64,000 bases of DNA from Dasypus novemcinctus (taxonomy: Eukaryota > Chordata > Mammalia > Cingulata > Dasypodidae), in contig NC_080689.1 in assembly GCF_030445035.2 (NCBI RefSeq), positions 26,627,278-26,691,277 on the forward strand, given 5' to 3'. The notes under the pieces are model-generated. The model did not search any database and was not told the origin of the DNA. It saw nothing but the letters and a program-made list of their open reading frames with translations. A program made the translations under genes and the position numbers. Positions 1 through 13,500 of this stretch are shown piece by piece (positions within the stretch are counted from its first letter, which is position 1; each line of letters starts with the position of its first letter).

Positions 1-3000
1 CCTTCATGGAGGCCATCTGAATTCCCTCACCCCATTCTTAACCACTTTGAGGTTTTCATTTACCAACTGTTTCCCTACATAACTTTAAAATGGAAGAAGA
101 TGGTTGAAGGGATAAACATTTTAGATAACTTAACCCTAATTACAAATGTTCCTCAATAGGTCATTTCAAATAATCATGAAGTTAAGGATCTTCAATATAT
201 CTATCTAGTGTACTATGTTCTATCCAACACATGAGAAGTAAAAGAAATTACAGTCCAAAAAAGGGTAACCTAGCTGCGAGGTATATGGTACCTAGTACAC
301 AGTAAGCACTCAACAAATATTAACTAAACAAATTCTCATTTGTTACCCCATTGATTACCTGGGCTACTGGTCTGGCCAACATGGGTGTTCTCCTGCTCCC
401 TTACTTCTCCATGTGCGTGTCTCCTAAAGCTTTCAAATAGGACAGTCTTTCCAATTAGAAGACTAATTCTACTTAGGTCAGAAGTATCTGTGGTTCTGCA
501 TTCCACCCCTCTTCACTTCCCCAACCCCAAACAGCTCTCAAGGTTTATTAGTAGCAAATCTATACTTATATGACCTATCCAGCTTGCTATTTTCTTTGTC
601 TCTGTCAAGTAAGTGGAAGGAAAGTTAGCAAAAGGTCTGCAATTTGTTCCTCTTTCCATCTAAAGCTTAGGTGGCTATGTGTCTGGCAGCCATTGTCTAT
701 ACCCAGTGAATGTTTGCCTGTCTGTCCCTCAAGTAGTCTGCTCAGATTGGCTGAGCAGTCTGCCATAATGGCCCTAGGAGCTCAAAAGCTATTTTTGTTT
801 TAAAGAGGAAGGGAATAAAAGCAAATATGCTGGGCCTTTCTCCTAGATTCTGCAGGTTATTTCCCAGTAGTTGAGGCATACATTACTTTAGAGCCTAGCA
901 GCCATGCCTTTGGAAGAGTACATGTGTCCAGGTGGCATGTGCCATGCAAGTATTAGGAAGTCAAGCAGAATTATTTTTAAAAGGACGAAAATGAATTTTT
1001 AGTCATGGCTACCGTAGTGTGCTGGGCTTTGAAAAGGATCAGCAAATTAGCCATAGTTAATTAATAGTTAATATCAAGAAATGGAGAGAAATTTAGACAC
1101 TGAGAGAGAAAGTAGTTTGTGAGAGGAGCAGTTAAAAAGAAAAAAACTAAGCTGAGTTTGTGGACTTTGAAAACTAGACAGGGCGATTTTGGCATTTGTT
1201 TCAGAAATGGGAACGCAACTGGTGAAGATTTCTGTGGTCCTTGGGGCTGGTGGTGACATCAAAGCTTTCCCATTTCCAGGTAAACACTAAACAGTTGCAT
1301 GTTGGAACAAAGTGTGACATGTTGGGTTTTGTAGAGATCAGATGTAGCTAAGGGGAAATGAGGTGAAAGTTTTAAGTTTTGACTAATGCTTTTTTGATGA
1401 GAAACTGTGATGTGGGGAAACAATTTAGAAGAAACAGCAGCCTGCTCCCTATCTCCCACCCCCGAAACCACACATAGCCTTTCCTAGTCTTCTGGATAAT
1501 GGAAGATATGGGGAAAGAATGAGCACAATTGTATTCATTAGGGATGATTTGACCTTGAGATAGGTGGGAGTGCTGAGAGTTGAGAGAAGGCCTTGAGTTT
1601 TAGGGTGGGACATGTGGAAGCTATTTCAAGGGAGATTTCCAGGGCATTTTCTGAAAAGGAAGAGGACTTTCACCCACCTAGATTTCATCTTATTTGGGAA
1701 CAACTGATGAATACCCAGATATACTAGGCCTGAGAGATAGAAGTTTTTCTTTTCTTCACTGGGCTATAGTGGAAAAGTGATCCTTAATGACCAAAAGTAG
1801 AAAGCTATGGCTTCATCTATGATATCAGGGTGAAAAGTAAAGAAATCTAATCAGTCATCAGGTTTCCAAACATCAGGATTTTAATCTTTGTGTGGACTCA
1901 ACTTCTTTCCTTAAAGAAGGTAAAGGGATGTTTGAATTCTGCTCAATTAATTCAGCAAATGATAGTTATAATTAATTTATCTAATAGCAACAGTGAGGAC
2001 TCATAGCATACCAGTGATAGTGAAAGAACTTGAGAGGCCATTTATTCTTCTTTTGTGGATTGTGGAAGCATACCTGACTCAGCCTCAGCATATGGAGAAC
2101 TTGTTCCGTTGTGTAGGAACTTTGGACAGAGATGTCTAACATCACTTTCATACTTCCTGCATGAGGTCTTTTGATATTGGTGTTTAGTCACTCGGCTGGT
2201 TTTACCCATTCTAGCTCAGTTTAAGCTAGCTAAAGGGCCCCAGCCTAGCTTATCAGAGGTTATTTCCAGAAAGCCTCCTCCCTCCAGGGACTTCTGACAT
2301 GAACAAACTGGAGAAGGTGCAGAGCTGGAATGGATTACCCAACTGGCTTAACCAAGATAAAGGAAGAATGCACCCTGGACTGGGGATCAATTGGACTGAT
2401 TTGAGTTGTTGACTATTGATTGGGCTTGGTCTCCTTTGTGGTGGTTGAGATTATGGTATCTCCTCAATCTGCTTACTGTACTAATTTCTGCAAACTACCA
2501 AATGTGGCATATATGCATGGCTGGCTTCAATAAATCTTTCGTTTAAAAATGAAAACAAGCAAAAGCAAGAGTTTGTAATGTAACACCCAAATTCAGTAAA
2601 GGCCCTTGATAAGTTTGGTTGAGAACAATTAATTTCCTCCATTTTAATTTATGGGCCTTGGTAATTTGTGGAGTAGTTACTTGTTTGAATTGAAAATAGG
2701 ATTTCTTGAATTTTTTGAGTTTTTATTCCCCTATTACAAAGTTACTGCATAATATCTTACACTAACATTTACTCAGGACTAGAAACAATCGTCATGGTTG
2801 TCCCCAGAAAGCATTAGGAAAATATTCTTTATGTTCACTGCAAATCTCAGATACACATGTCCTGAGTCATGAAATCTAGGGGAAGTAAAATTTATTCCAG
2901 ATCTAAGAGACAACTATTTTACAAATGCAAAACAATTTGGATAGATAAAATATTTGAAAACAATTAAAACCAAATCAACCTGTACTTTATCTGTGTGCTG

Positions 3001-4152
3001 AGATTTTAGGTCCAGTGGATCAGAATACAGGGAAAAAACTAATGAGAATCCCTCAATGGATCCTTCACCCACCAAACAAGATTTCTTCAGAAACCGACTT
3101 GCTCTTGCAAATGACCTTGACCAAGGAACAGCTGTGTAAAACATACTTAAAAGTTGTATTGTCAAGTGGTAAGATGAGGATAAAAAGCTTGTTTTTATCT
3201 GTGTAGGAATATTTATATATATTGATGTATAAATCCCTGAGAACTAATATAAATATTTACATATGAAACTAAATCAACATACAAGATATTGAAGAGATGA
3301 AGATTAGTCTATACTTAAGAGCTGGCTTTGAATCTTAACACTTGGGAAAAGGGAAACGAAGATCTTTTACAACATTACAGAAAAACAATAAATTTGGAGG
3401 AAAATAAACGTTTGTAATAACAAAAACTTCCACCTTGAAGTCATTCCCCCAGTACAATATTGAGCATGTTCATATTTAACATGGATGTGAATTTTATGCT
3501 TCCTAAGCATTTAACTTATTAATGCACCCCAGTGTTCTTAAACTAATGCACACTATGTTAGGGACCAATTCTGTCCTGCCACCTGTTTTCTAAAACCCCA
3601 AGGCAATACCTAACATCCCTTAAGGTGAAGAATTAATTAACAGAACTGCATTTTACAAGTTATAAACGTGAGTTGTGAGAATGTGTCTTAAACCATAATA
3701 TAGAAGGTTCAAAGCCTAAAGTCACATTGCTCTCTTAACATGACCAGAACCTTAAGAGTAGTATTAATTTCACTTCTGTGGTTATAGAATTCAGTAAAGG
3801 GAACAAAGGTTTCTCAAGAAGCTAGAGGACCAAAGAAACATTTACTTTTGTGGGCTTTGCTGAAGATGGGAGCTGTTCAGGGTCTGTGCTTTATTGAGAA
3901 CTTAGGATTCAAATATCGACCAGGGATCCTGAGAGTTATGAACACTCATGACCAGACGGGCTGGAAAAAAAGGCGTTGAGCTAGGCACATCCTCTTAAAA
4001 AAAGGCTTCCTTCAGCCTGAAGAGAAGGTAGGAACACAACCAGTGCTTTAATGGCTCCCATTCAGTGATTGCTATAAACACCAGAAGGTCAAAATGAAAA
4101 TTCAGGGCTGGCAGTTCTTGTTTCCTAGAAGTGCATTGTAAAGAAACAAACC
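1..4152. other. Intergenic DNA downstream of SOS1
   Basis: No coding exon was recognised. A short L2/MIR-like tail sits near 265-335. A plus-strand AATAAA at 2,529-2,534 follows a non-repetitive stretch and could be the 3' end of a convergent gene or of an old LTR. The rest shows no feature I can name. Confidence 0.5.
2529..2534 (+). terminator. Possible poly(A) signal of a convergent neighbour
   Basis: AATAAA on the plus strand. In human, ARHGEF33 converges on SOS1 a few kilobases beyond the SOS1 3' end (from memory), so this could be its 3' end. No ARHGEF33 coding exon is visible, and an LTR-borne signal is equally possible. Confidence 0.25.
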
Positions 4153-4160
4153 CCTTACAG

Positions 4161-4335
4161 CAGGGTTTCTTAACAAGTCTGTGAGCTTCAAGTGAAATTC
4201 AACAAAACATTATTCTTGTGGGGACGTGTGATATATTTATTAAATAATACACAGTATAATGTGAACTTAAGGGGTCTGTGGTTTTCACCTGACTGGCAAA
4301 GGGGTTCGCAGAACAAAAAAGGTTAAGAACCCCTG
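4161..4335 (+). mobile_element. hAT-type non-autonomous DNA transposon with 8-bp TSD
   Basis: 175 bp bounded by inverted ends (CAGGGTTTCTTAAC at left, GTTAAGAACCCCTG at right) and flanked on both sides by the perfect 8-bp duplication CCTTACAG (4,153-4,160 and 4,336-4,343). This is the hAT hallmark. A related copy in the opposite orientation lies at 19,651-19,831. Family name not assigned. Confidence 0.85.
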
Positions 4336-5229
4336 CCTTACAGTTAAGATAAAGGAATCATATGGAATGAAGCCTGCCTGGCTCTTGGGTAATAAAATGT
4401 ACTCTCTTTCTGTGTGGATATGTCCAAGATGGTCAGCATCCTTGACATAGCCCAAAACATCATGCTCATAATGGAAAAAATTTAGATTTAAACAATTTGT
4501 CTCTCTTTCTGGGCAGTTACCAATATTAAATATTAGTCGCATTTGGTCACTGTTTATTCAAAATATTGGTACTCAAACTGATTCATTCAGGGGCTGTTCC
4601 TCTAGTAATTCACTGTTTATTAAGGTGCAGGAGTTCCACATCTAAGCATTACAAGTTTTCTTCTTGTCTGATGACTAATCAGGGATTCACCATTAGCATT
4701 TTGAGCAAGAGACTGGAACACTTGAAGGATCAAGGCCAAGTTTTTGGAGTTGCCAATATTTAATAGGTTTATACCAAGCTTTTCATTTCCCTGATACTAA
4801 TGATCTATTACCAGAAATGAATGAACTCTCTGTTATCAGACCAAAGAATTTTGGGGCAGTGCTTAAAAGCACCAAGTGCCAAAGTGATTGGATATGGAAA
4901 GTGAAATGAGAAGTCACAGCCTGTTGGGCGTAAAAAACAATTTAACTCCCTCCACCTTCATATTCAGTTTATTACCAAAATGATCAGTAACTTGAAAGGT
5001 TTAAAAAATACCACACACACCCCCAATTTTTGGTAACATCCTCTGAAAAAATTTGATGCTACATCTGTAGCACAACTCAGTATACAAAATTAGCTTCTAA
5101 AACTAGCAATTAATACTGCCACTCTGTGAGTGGCCATTATTTGAAACCTGGATTCTTCTCATAACTTTTTAGCTGCCCTCAAGCACTTAATCTCTAATAC
5201 AAAATACAGCTTTGTGTGAAACTCTTCAA

Positions 5230-5615
5230 CTGTTCTTATTTGCCTATTGGCAGATTCCAAACTCCTGCAGTTGACATTCAGGGCTCTCTCTCAAGTATGG
5301 CTCCATGCTTTTTGCTGACAACCTTCTCCCACTTTGTAGTTCTGGTTGAACTTGTACTGTTTTCCAGCAAGCCATGCACCTTGACCAGGTTCATTTTTGC
5401 CTCGTGCCTTTTCTCCCCATCCTTACTCTGTGCTAGTCTCCACCACCCATTTTAAGTCCCCTCATCTTTCTGTGACCTCTTATGGTGTAACTTTCATGTA
5501 CTTGTCATGGCTTCCCAACAGGAATAGAAGTTCCCTCAAGGGCAGGAACTATGCCATATATATATATATAATTTTAAATACCCTTATACCTCCACACATA
5601 GTTAAGTGTTCAGTA
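5230..5615 (+). repeat. L2-like LINE 3' fragment
   Basis: Contains the CT-rich, CACCTTC-type 3' region and the phrase resembling 'aagttccctcaagggcaggaact' of the L2 3' end, followed by a (TA)n run at 5,553-5,571. The open frames here are repeat-derived. Confidence 0.55.
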
Positions 5616-6411
5616 AATGGTTGGTGTCACCATCAATGGTAAAGGGCTACAGAAAATAATTTCCACCCTTACTTTGACAAAGGGTTTTAGGGCTGCCACT
5701 TAACCTCATCTTTCATTTTTTTTAAAAAGAAAAACTATCAGTCACAAAGGAAGTCAAATGCAGTTGTCTTCAGAAGCAGTTAAAGTTACCTCTACTATTT
5801 TCACATAAGCAGAAAGCATTAGAACATATTTCTCCCTTTTTAAAAAAAGTTTTCTACTCTTGTCTGTGTTGTCCTGACTCATTTCATCTTTCTAGGTTTG
5901 GCAGTACATTGACAGGGGAGGTAGGATCCTGTAATGCCAATGTAAGCCACTGAACAGAGTTTCATGAGTTAGGATTTGGAGAAATTAATGCTATAATGTG
6001 ATATCACATTTGGTATGAAGTCAGGGTGGCAAAGGGCTTGGCAATTGCTACATCTGTAATCTCCAGACCTCTGGAAAAGTAACAGTTTACATAGGAGACC
6101 ACAGATGTCTTCTGGAAGATTTGGTTAATAAGCAGAAAAGAAGCACTCTACCAAAAGATGAAGCCAGATAAAAGGGGCAAGTAGCCGCTTCTGTAGCTTT
6201 GCGGGGTCTGCATACAACCTTGGGAAGACTGTCCTTCTCTCTCCAAAATTAGAACCTTTGAGAACGAGGGATTTGGGTACTAACAACCTGAAGTCCTCCC
6301 TGCTGTACTATCTCATCACATAACAGTTTAAATTTAGTCTGAGATTTGGAACTAGAGTGCCTCTTGTGTACTCAGGGAAAACCCTTTGAATAGGTTTTAT
6401 ATAGGACATTC

Positions 6412-6542
6412 ATCTGATCATCTGGGGCACTCATAAAAATGCAGATTCCTGGGTATTATTTCAGTCCTGTATTGGAATATTTGGAGGTGGGTCCAGGAAT
6501 CGGCGTTTTCAGTGCACTCAGGTGATTCCTTAGCCCACTGAA
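6412..6542. repeat. MER20-like DNA transposon fragment
   Basis: Contains CTGGGGCACTCATAAAAATG, GCAGATTCCTGGG and GTCCAGGAATC, in the order seen in the quasi-palindromic MER20 element of the hAT-Charlie group. Confidence 0.55.
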
Positions 6543-8059
6543 ATTTAAGTTGGATAACCTAGAATGTAAACTTCAGAACCCAGATCTACCCATAGATTGA
6601 ATTTTTAGAAGGATTATACTTACCAAAAATATAGAAAACTGATAGCACATTGACACTTTCATCAAATTTATCATCTGTGATCTTTCCCATGATATACAGT
6701 AAGATTTTGATTAAAAAGTATACATACTCATGTGATCAATATGCTTTTATAAACTGATAAAATTTACATGACTGTATAACGAAAAATGATAAAGTGAAGG
6801 TTCTTCATTAAATTGCATAACAAAATTAAATATAGTTTTCAGACTAAATTTTTTCTTGAAACATCACCATTAATAACTTTCTTCCTGAGCCTATAACAGT
6901 AATGTTTTGGGGACACTTTTGATTCTCATATCCTGAAAGTTGATTTGATGTAAAAATGTGAGTACAGCACTCTGAGGATCTGAGCATCCTAATATTTATA
7001 GCATGTAGGCCAGTGAGCCTCATGTGGTGGGGAGGGTTGGGAGAAAAGGGTGAGATCTAGTTTCTCAAAAGGGGACATAGGTTAAAAAAAAAAAATTTTT
7101 TTTAAAGGCTGATGAAGACCTCTATATTTTAAGGAAAAAATATTAGAAATTGATGTGCAAACATTAGACTTGTGTTTTAAACATACAAGAACATAAGGAT
7201 ATGAACTGAGCAATGCTGAAAAAAAACTTTTTGGGTGAAATGTTATAAATTCAAAACAGTCAAGCTTTTTATCCCAAAACTAAATAATTTTTGTTTTCCA
7301 AAATCTAGTGTTGTCTTCTAAGAGCTTAGTGCATAATCTTTAATAAATTGTACAAACAAGCCTCTTATCTGCCAGAGAGAGATGATTTTATTTTTATTGC
7401 CTCATCCTTTCAGACAGAAGCAGTACATGCTCCTAATTCTTAGCTGGAAAACTGAATACATTGGTTCTTCCCCATGTATCTAAACCTACCCATATGAATT
7501 AGTGGATGAATCTACTCATTCACTGTAAAGATCTGCTACTAGATGTGCTTCTTTCTAAGTGAGTGGTTTCCACTTAGCAATAGATTGTATCCCTTCTCTT
7601 CTCAGTCTCACATTTTCCCTTTCAGCTGGGGGCAAGTACGTTAGCATACAAACACGCTCTTATTTCTCCATCTTTAAATAATAAAAATCTCTTGATCCAT
7701 CCAGCTATGCTCCATTCCTCTGCTTCCCTTTATAAAGTAAAACTTGAAAGAGGATCTCTCACCAGTGCCTCTCCTCTCTTCTTTATTACGCTCATGGGCC
7801 CATACTACTCAGCCCTGAAACGAGTGCTAATGCTATCAGTGGTGTTTGCCATGCTGATCACTCCTTTGTTCTAAAAGACTTTACTAGGCCTCAAGGACAC
7901 AACAAATGCCTAATTTTCATCTTTTTCCACTGGCAGCAATTTCTTGGTATATTTGCTGGTTCCTTCTCCCCTATTTCTCTGATAGAAACCTGAAGTCATT
8001 ACGAGGATTTATAAAGCCTAAAAAGATTTGGACCCCATGAAACTTCTGATAGTATCTAC
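6543..8059. other. Intergenic stretch, mostly featureless
   Basis: AT-rich unique or very old DNA. At 7,084-7,105 a run of A meets a run of T, forming a simple palindrome. From about 7,690 the sequence may already be decayed L2. No gene seen. Confidence 0.4.
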
Positions 8060-8450
8060 TCTGCTTGCATTCACTCCTCCCTAGACACTTTGGCCTCATG
8101 CTCCTGTCCCTGGACTTTTGAACTGGCTCTTCCCTGTAACCTGGCATGTTCTTCTCTCAGATACTTGCAAGTCCCATTCCCTCACCTCCTTGAGGTCTTT
8201 ACTCATATGTCACCTTCTCCATGAGGCCAACTCTGACCATCCCACTGAAAATATCACCTCTCCCATCCCTTACATTTCCAGTCATTGCCACAGCAATTGT
8301 AACATTCTAACATACAATCTACTTATTAAACTTATTATTTTTGTAATAGAAGCCCTATTACATGGATTTTTATCTTTTGTTTACTGCTACATTCTTACTA
8401 TCAGAACCATATCTACGTCAATAAATAAATATTTGTGGAATGTAGGTTAG
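8060..8450 (+). repeat. L2 LINE 3' end
   Basis: Matches the L2 3' region: CCCTCACCTCCTTGAGGTCT, then TCACCTTCTCCATGAGGCC and TCTGACCATCCCA, ending near AATAAATATTTGTGGAATG. The 110-residue open frame starting at 8,118 is this repeat and not a gene. Confidence 0.8.
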
Positions 8451-8589
8451 GCCCTTATCTTATCCTAATATTCAATTTAAGTGACAATAACATCAAAGGA
8501 AGCCATATAATAAGGAATACAATTAAGGAGATGTCAAGATGACCAACCAACTTAAAAAATATCTATAAAGCAAGCAAACTGATAGCTTT

Positions 8590-8805
8590 AGTTACCATTT
8601 ATCACCTACTCTGTGAAAGGCATTGTGCTTTACATATATTACCTTTAAATTTAACAACAGGTCCAAATGTGTCTATTAACCTCCTTGTACTGATGAGGAA
8701 CAAAGACTCAGAATTGGTTAAATAACTTCCCTACTCAGCTAATAAGCAATGGAACCCGAATGTGAACACAGATGTCTGGTTCCAAAGAACCTGCTTTTTT
8801 AAATC
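8590..8805 (+). repeat. MIR SINE
   Basis: Shows the MIR core order: GGCATTGTGCTTTACATAT, then ACTGATGAGGAACAAAGACT, GGTTAAATAACTT and a final segment resembling the GAACCC...GTCTGGTTCCA tail. Confidence 0.8.
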
Positions 8806-8933
8806 TATCATTTGATTGATTCTTTTCTTGATGAGTCATGAAAGTAGAGAAACTAGCTTCTAAAGGGTCTATAGTTTTTCTTGCCTTCAATGAGAATTTA
8901 GAGTCCGAAAGTGTTAGTACGGCCTTACACTAC

Positions 8934-9345
8934 CTTTTTTTTTAAAGATTTTTTTTCCCTGCCTCCCCCATGCCCCCCCCCCCCCATTGTCTGCTTTCTG
9001 TGTCCTTTTGCTGTGTGTTCTTCTGTGTCTGCTTGTATTCTCATTAGATGGCTCTAGGAACCGATCCTGGGAACTTCTGGAGTGGGAGAGAGGCAATTAC
9101 TCTCTTGAGCCACCTCAACTCCCTGTTCTGCTACATCTTATTTTCTCTCCTCTGTCTCTTGTTGAGTCATATTGCTGTGCCAGCTCTCTGCATCAGCTGG
9201 CACTCCTGCACGGGGTGGCTTTCCCACACAGAGTGGCATTTCCACATGGGCCAGCTTGCCCTCACTAGGAGGCCCCGGGCCTTGAACCCTGGACCTCCTA
9301 TATGGTAGATGGGAGCCCAGTTGGTTGAGCCACACCCATTTCCCC
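8934..9345 (-). mobile_element. DAS-type SINE, dimeric (minus strand)
   Basis: Read on the minus strand it starts GGGGAAATGGGTGTGGCTCAA, has a B-box-like GGGTTCAAGG, a body with GGCAAGCTGGCCCATG, then a second tRNA-like head (about 9,110 downward) and the tail ending in G13 and A-rich DNA. The plus strand shows a C13 run at 8,973-8,985. Several overlapping open frames here are SINE translation artefacts. Confidence 0.8.
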
Positions 9346-9834
9346 TTAAACTGCTTTCTGAGAATTATACTGTAGCAAAGTCACCTTGCTTCTGGAAGCC
9401 TTGCAGCCATCTGCAAAAAGGCAGGCTCAGTTGTGGGCTGCCACAGAGACTTAAATGCTTAGATATCTTTTTCCTGTTTATCCTGGAAAATTGAGCCAAC
9501 ATGATTAAAGTAAGTTAAAAAAGCAAAGCCTCTGGTTAAAGCACAAAAGAAGTGATGTTTCAAGAGAAAATTCAGAATCAGGTTTGTCTAACACCAATCC
9601 TAACATTATTTTCCTATGGCTCTTAAACTGAATATCTAGAATATGATAATACATACTCAGATTTCATAGTACCCTTCCATATGGAATTTTACAAATCACA
9701 GCTTCTGAGTCTTTAAACTAGGGGGAAAAAATCACCTATGAATTTTAGGCATACCTGAAAGTAGTCCTTTGAATACTAGGAATCAGTCCTGAAAAAAATT
9801 TAGTTCATGGTATTAGTCACTAACTGCCACATGA

Positions 9835-9945
9835 TGTTGGCTAAGTCACCTCACTTCCTCAGGCTTCACTTTCCTCAATTTTTAAAAAAAGGGATTGGAT
9901 CTCTAAAGATTCATCAGTTTTTATATTCCATATTCACTTTGAATA
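9835..9945 (-). repeat. MIR fragment
   Basis: CTAAGTCACCTCACTTCCTC then TCACTTTCCTCA resembles the inverse-oriented MIR core. Short and diverged. Confidence 0.5.
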
Positions 9946-10104
9946 ACTTCACAATTGCATAATGCTTTACAATTTACAACCATAAAGTATATCTTTTCAT
10001 GCTAAGCCTAGAAAGGACTGCTAAAATTCAGGTTGCCATGTTCCCGTCGGTCATAGCAAACCTGCCTGTCAGACAATTGTGATACCTTAAAACTTCATTA
10101 ATGT

Positions 10105-10198
10105 GGGAGCAGATGTGGTTGAGCAACTGCTTCACATATATGAGGTCCTGGGTTCAATCCCTGGTACCTCCTTAAAAAAACAAACAAAAAACCCACAA
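10105..10198 (+). mobile_element. Short DAS-type SINE (single tRNA-like head)
   Basis: GGGAGCAGATGTGGTTGAGC opens the unit, GGTTCAATCCC is the B box, and an A/C-rich tail follows. Flanking ACTTCATTAATG and ACTTCATTTATG form an 11/12 target duplication. It lies just outside the inferred end of SOS1. Confidence 0.85.
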
Positions 10199-10514
10199 CA
10201 CTTCATTTATGGAATATGAATGCCTCAGCCCTCTGAAACTTCATCCAAGTGACACCCAAAATCACTTTAAATGGATAATTTTCATCCCAGAGCCCTCCCA
10301 CTCACCATAAACATAGGATTTAGCAGAGAAAGACTGAAGTCCTTTTTATCCTTTTATAATAACTTGATAAAGGAAAAGTGCCTCCAAAGCAAAACCATGA
10401 TTAAAAAAAAGTCACATTTCTATATAGAAAGTATGAACTAAATTAGACTCACTAATGAGTCTAAAAAATGCTGCTCTCTAGAATCAATACATGCAAAAAC
10501 AATACACTTGTGGG

Positions 10515-13500
10515 CTATGTAAGGCATTTTTCTTTATTATTTTTTCAATTTATCTTAGTAATGCCAGAAAAATAACAACCATTATTTTCACTTTAAATGC
10601 AAACCAAACACTGCTGCACAGAGTACAAAGATTACCTCGAACATGGTTAGGTGCAAAGGCCACGTTAGATGTATAGACCACACATTGTTCTTACATCAAA
10701 GTAAGACGGACGGTAATTTTTTGGACAATTAATTATTTTAGCAAATAACTGTGCTACTAAACAAAGGCAAATACACATATATACACAAAAACATCTTAAC
10801 TAAAATTATACATGTCATTTTGACAAACAAAGGCTTCTTTTCTGGTAGGTTCACCAGATATTTGCACCCCAAAGTCCCCTGCCCTGACCCCACCCCCAAA
10901 CGCTGACTTGATCTGAAAAAAAAAAAAAAATTAGAGATGTTCTTAATTAAAGGCACATTTGGCAGCTACTGAAAGTGGCATGCATCTGGCACAGGTGCGC
11001 TCTCCCTACAGTCACACCACATGTGACACTGCCCATTTTGCTTCTTGCTTTTTTGCATGGTGGTCCAACATGATCCAGCTTTAGCTAACTTGCTTTCTAG
11101 TTTTGCAGCATCTGGTTACTTAATGCACTATTTTCATTAAAGGCAAAAGGGAAGTTTGCTCACAGTCGACAGAAAATGCACTTTATGGTGTCAGAAATGG
11201 AAAATAAGGCATGAAATTTACAAAACAAGTTACAAGTGCTTTCATTGTTTATCTAATAGACTTCATGCTTCTTAACTAGAGCTCAATATATTTCATTGAC
11301 TCACGTATAAGGGATTATTAAATGATTTTAAAAGTTAGTAATGAGATGTTTCAAAAGAGAAAAATATTGAAGTAAATCACTTTCCCTTATAATTTTTACT
11401 ACATAATTCTCTTTCAGCCAAATTGATATAAGCTTTGTGATTTTTTTACTGATTAATTTGCAACACAGCACAAAAGTCACATAATATAGGTGAAAAGAAT
11501 AAATGAACCTATCCACAGAATACCAAGAAATATATGGCTCCAATTTTTTTTCTTTCTAAATCTGTAGGGGAAAAAATGCTTTCTTCAACATGTATAACCC
11601 TAATAAATTGGGACACTCTCCATCTCATTTCCATGATTTATTTTGCAAAGTCACTTAAAAATCTGAATTTAAGCCATCATATTAAGAGACAACTATGAAA
11701 TACACCATTAAAGTAAGCTAAACTTGATAATTAAGATTATTATCATAAAAATCAACTAATTTTTGGTTTATGTGATTTTTGATTTATGAAAAAAAATAAA
11801 ACCATGAAGGAAGAATTTAGAACCATAATAAGCCTCCAACTGAAATAGTACTTGTTCACTGGGTTCTGTTGATTGTAGTACAGTTAGGGTGCCATAATGC
11901 TCTTTGTTCAATTCAGATCCAGTAAAACACCCTTGAATTGTTACAGCATAGTAACCTACTGAACACAGTATCGGATGGCCAAGGACCTTCAATTAAGCAA
12001 ATTTTGAACGTTTTTATATTTCCTCATAATTTGTAGTTTTAAAATACATTTGGAGGACTGGGAAGAGGAAACAACCTGTCTTTTATTAAATTTAGAAACA
12101 CAGACACACTTCTTATTTTAGAAAATGCTGAGATATGAAAAGCTTCCCTTTCTATTATATTGGTTATCGGTCCACTAAGTAAATTCAACCTTGAAACACT
12201 ATTTTCATGTTATGATCCAAAGATAATTAAACATTTAAGAATATTTCCATTTCTAAAAGAAAATGTTCCACATTTTGGTAGGTGGTTTTAAAACAAAGTC
12301 ATGCCGCATTAACTGTCTTGTAACGTCCCGGGTTCAAATGCAGAATTTTGTACTGATGCATTTATCTTCCAGCCACTTCTTATCCCTGATGAAATATATT
12401 TTAGTTATGACAAAAGATAAAATCTGTCAGCTATTTGATGTTTCACATGTGAAGGCAAAAAGTTTTTTTTCCATCTTCACCTAATTGCATCCAAATAGAA
12501 CTTTTCTAATCAGTTACCACTGCGGAAATATTTTTACCTAAATGATGCACTTCAGAATAAAAACATCCCCTTATCCACAATGCACATAAAGCTGATGCAC
12601 AGTGAGGTGGTCTCCTAGAACCACAGGGTGGAAGAATGGTTCCTTTTGGGGGAAGTATCACTAGAAGTCCAAATGTGAGTTGTTCCTCTTCAGAGGATCA
12701 GGCAGGTTGAAAACAGACCATGACCTTATTGAAGGCTAACACAAAGGCTAGGCTCCAGTGTGACTTTTCTCAGGTTCTCATTTGGAGTGTGGGTGGGGGT
12801 AATAAAAAAGAGAAGTGACCAATAAGCAATATAAAGGGAAACCTTAAGGACATTGAGGCTGGCCTAATAAAAAAATCATGGGGAATTTCTGGAATGTGTG
12901 TTATGGTTAACTGTAGCAGCACTAGTAAGTAGGTTTAAATATTTGTTGAATGAATAGGTATTATGGGCATTATGTATCCAAGACAGGATTTGAAATTATT
13001 TTTTTTTAAAGACTTTTAAAAGAGGAGACATTTTACAAAGGGGAAATGGTTACCAGCATAGGAATGGCGCAGATATTAAACAAAAAAGATTCAACTCTAA
13101 CAAATAAATAAGAAAGGATATGATAGGATGGGCAGCTTAATGATGATGCAATCAACATACTTTCTGTTCTTTAAAAGACTATATACTATACTATCACAAT
13201 GTACGTTATAATGCTCTAATAAATATCATAGGAAATTATTAAAGTACTAGGTTTCCACTATGATGCAGCATTTCTAAAAATGTCTAGTGGTATGGCTAAC
13301 AGACTTGCTCAAATGTTTCATTATTCAGAGGACACATGCAGATATTGATAAACTGATTACTCTCTAAGGATGGAATACTGCACATTTCACAGACATTATA
13401 GCAGAGATTAATAAAACTTTTTTCTTCAAAAAGTTGCATGCATTTCAGTCACAATATTTCTTAGACTCAGAAGAGTAGTACATAGATTTAATGAATAATC

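Noticed and set aside
8118..8450. 110-codon open frame
   Set aside because: Translation of an L2 3' end; no protein similarity.
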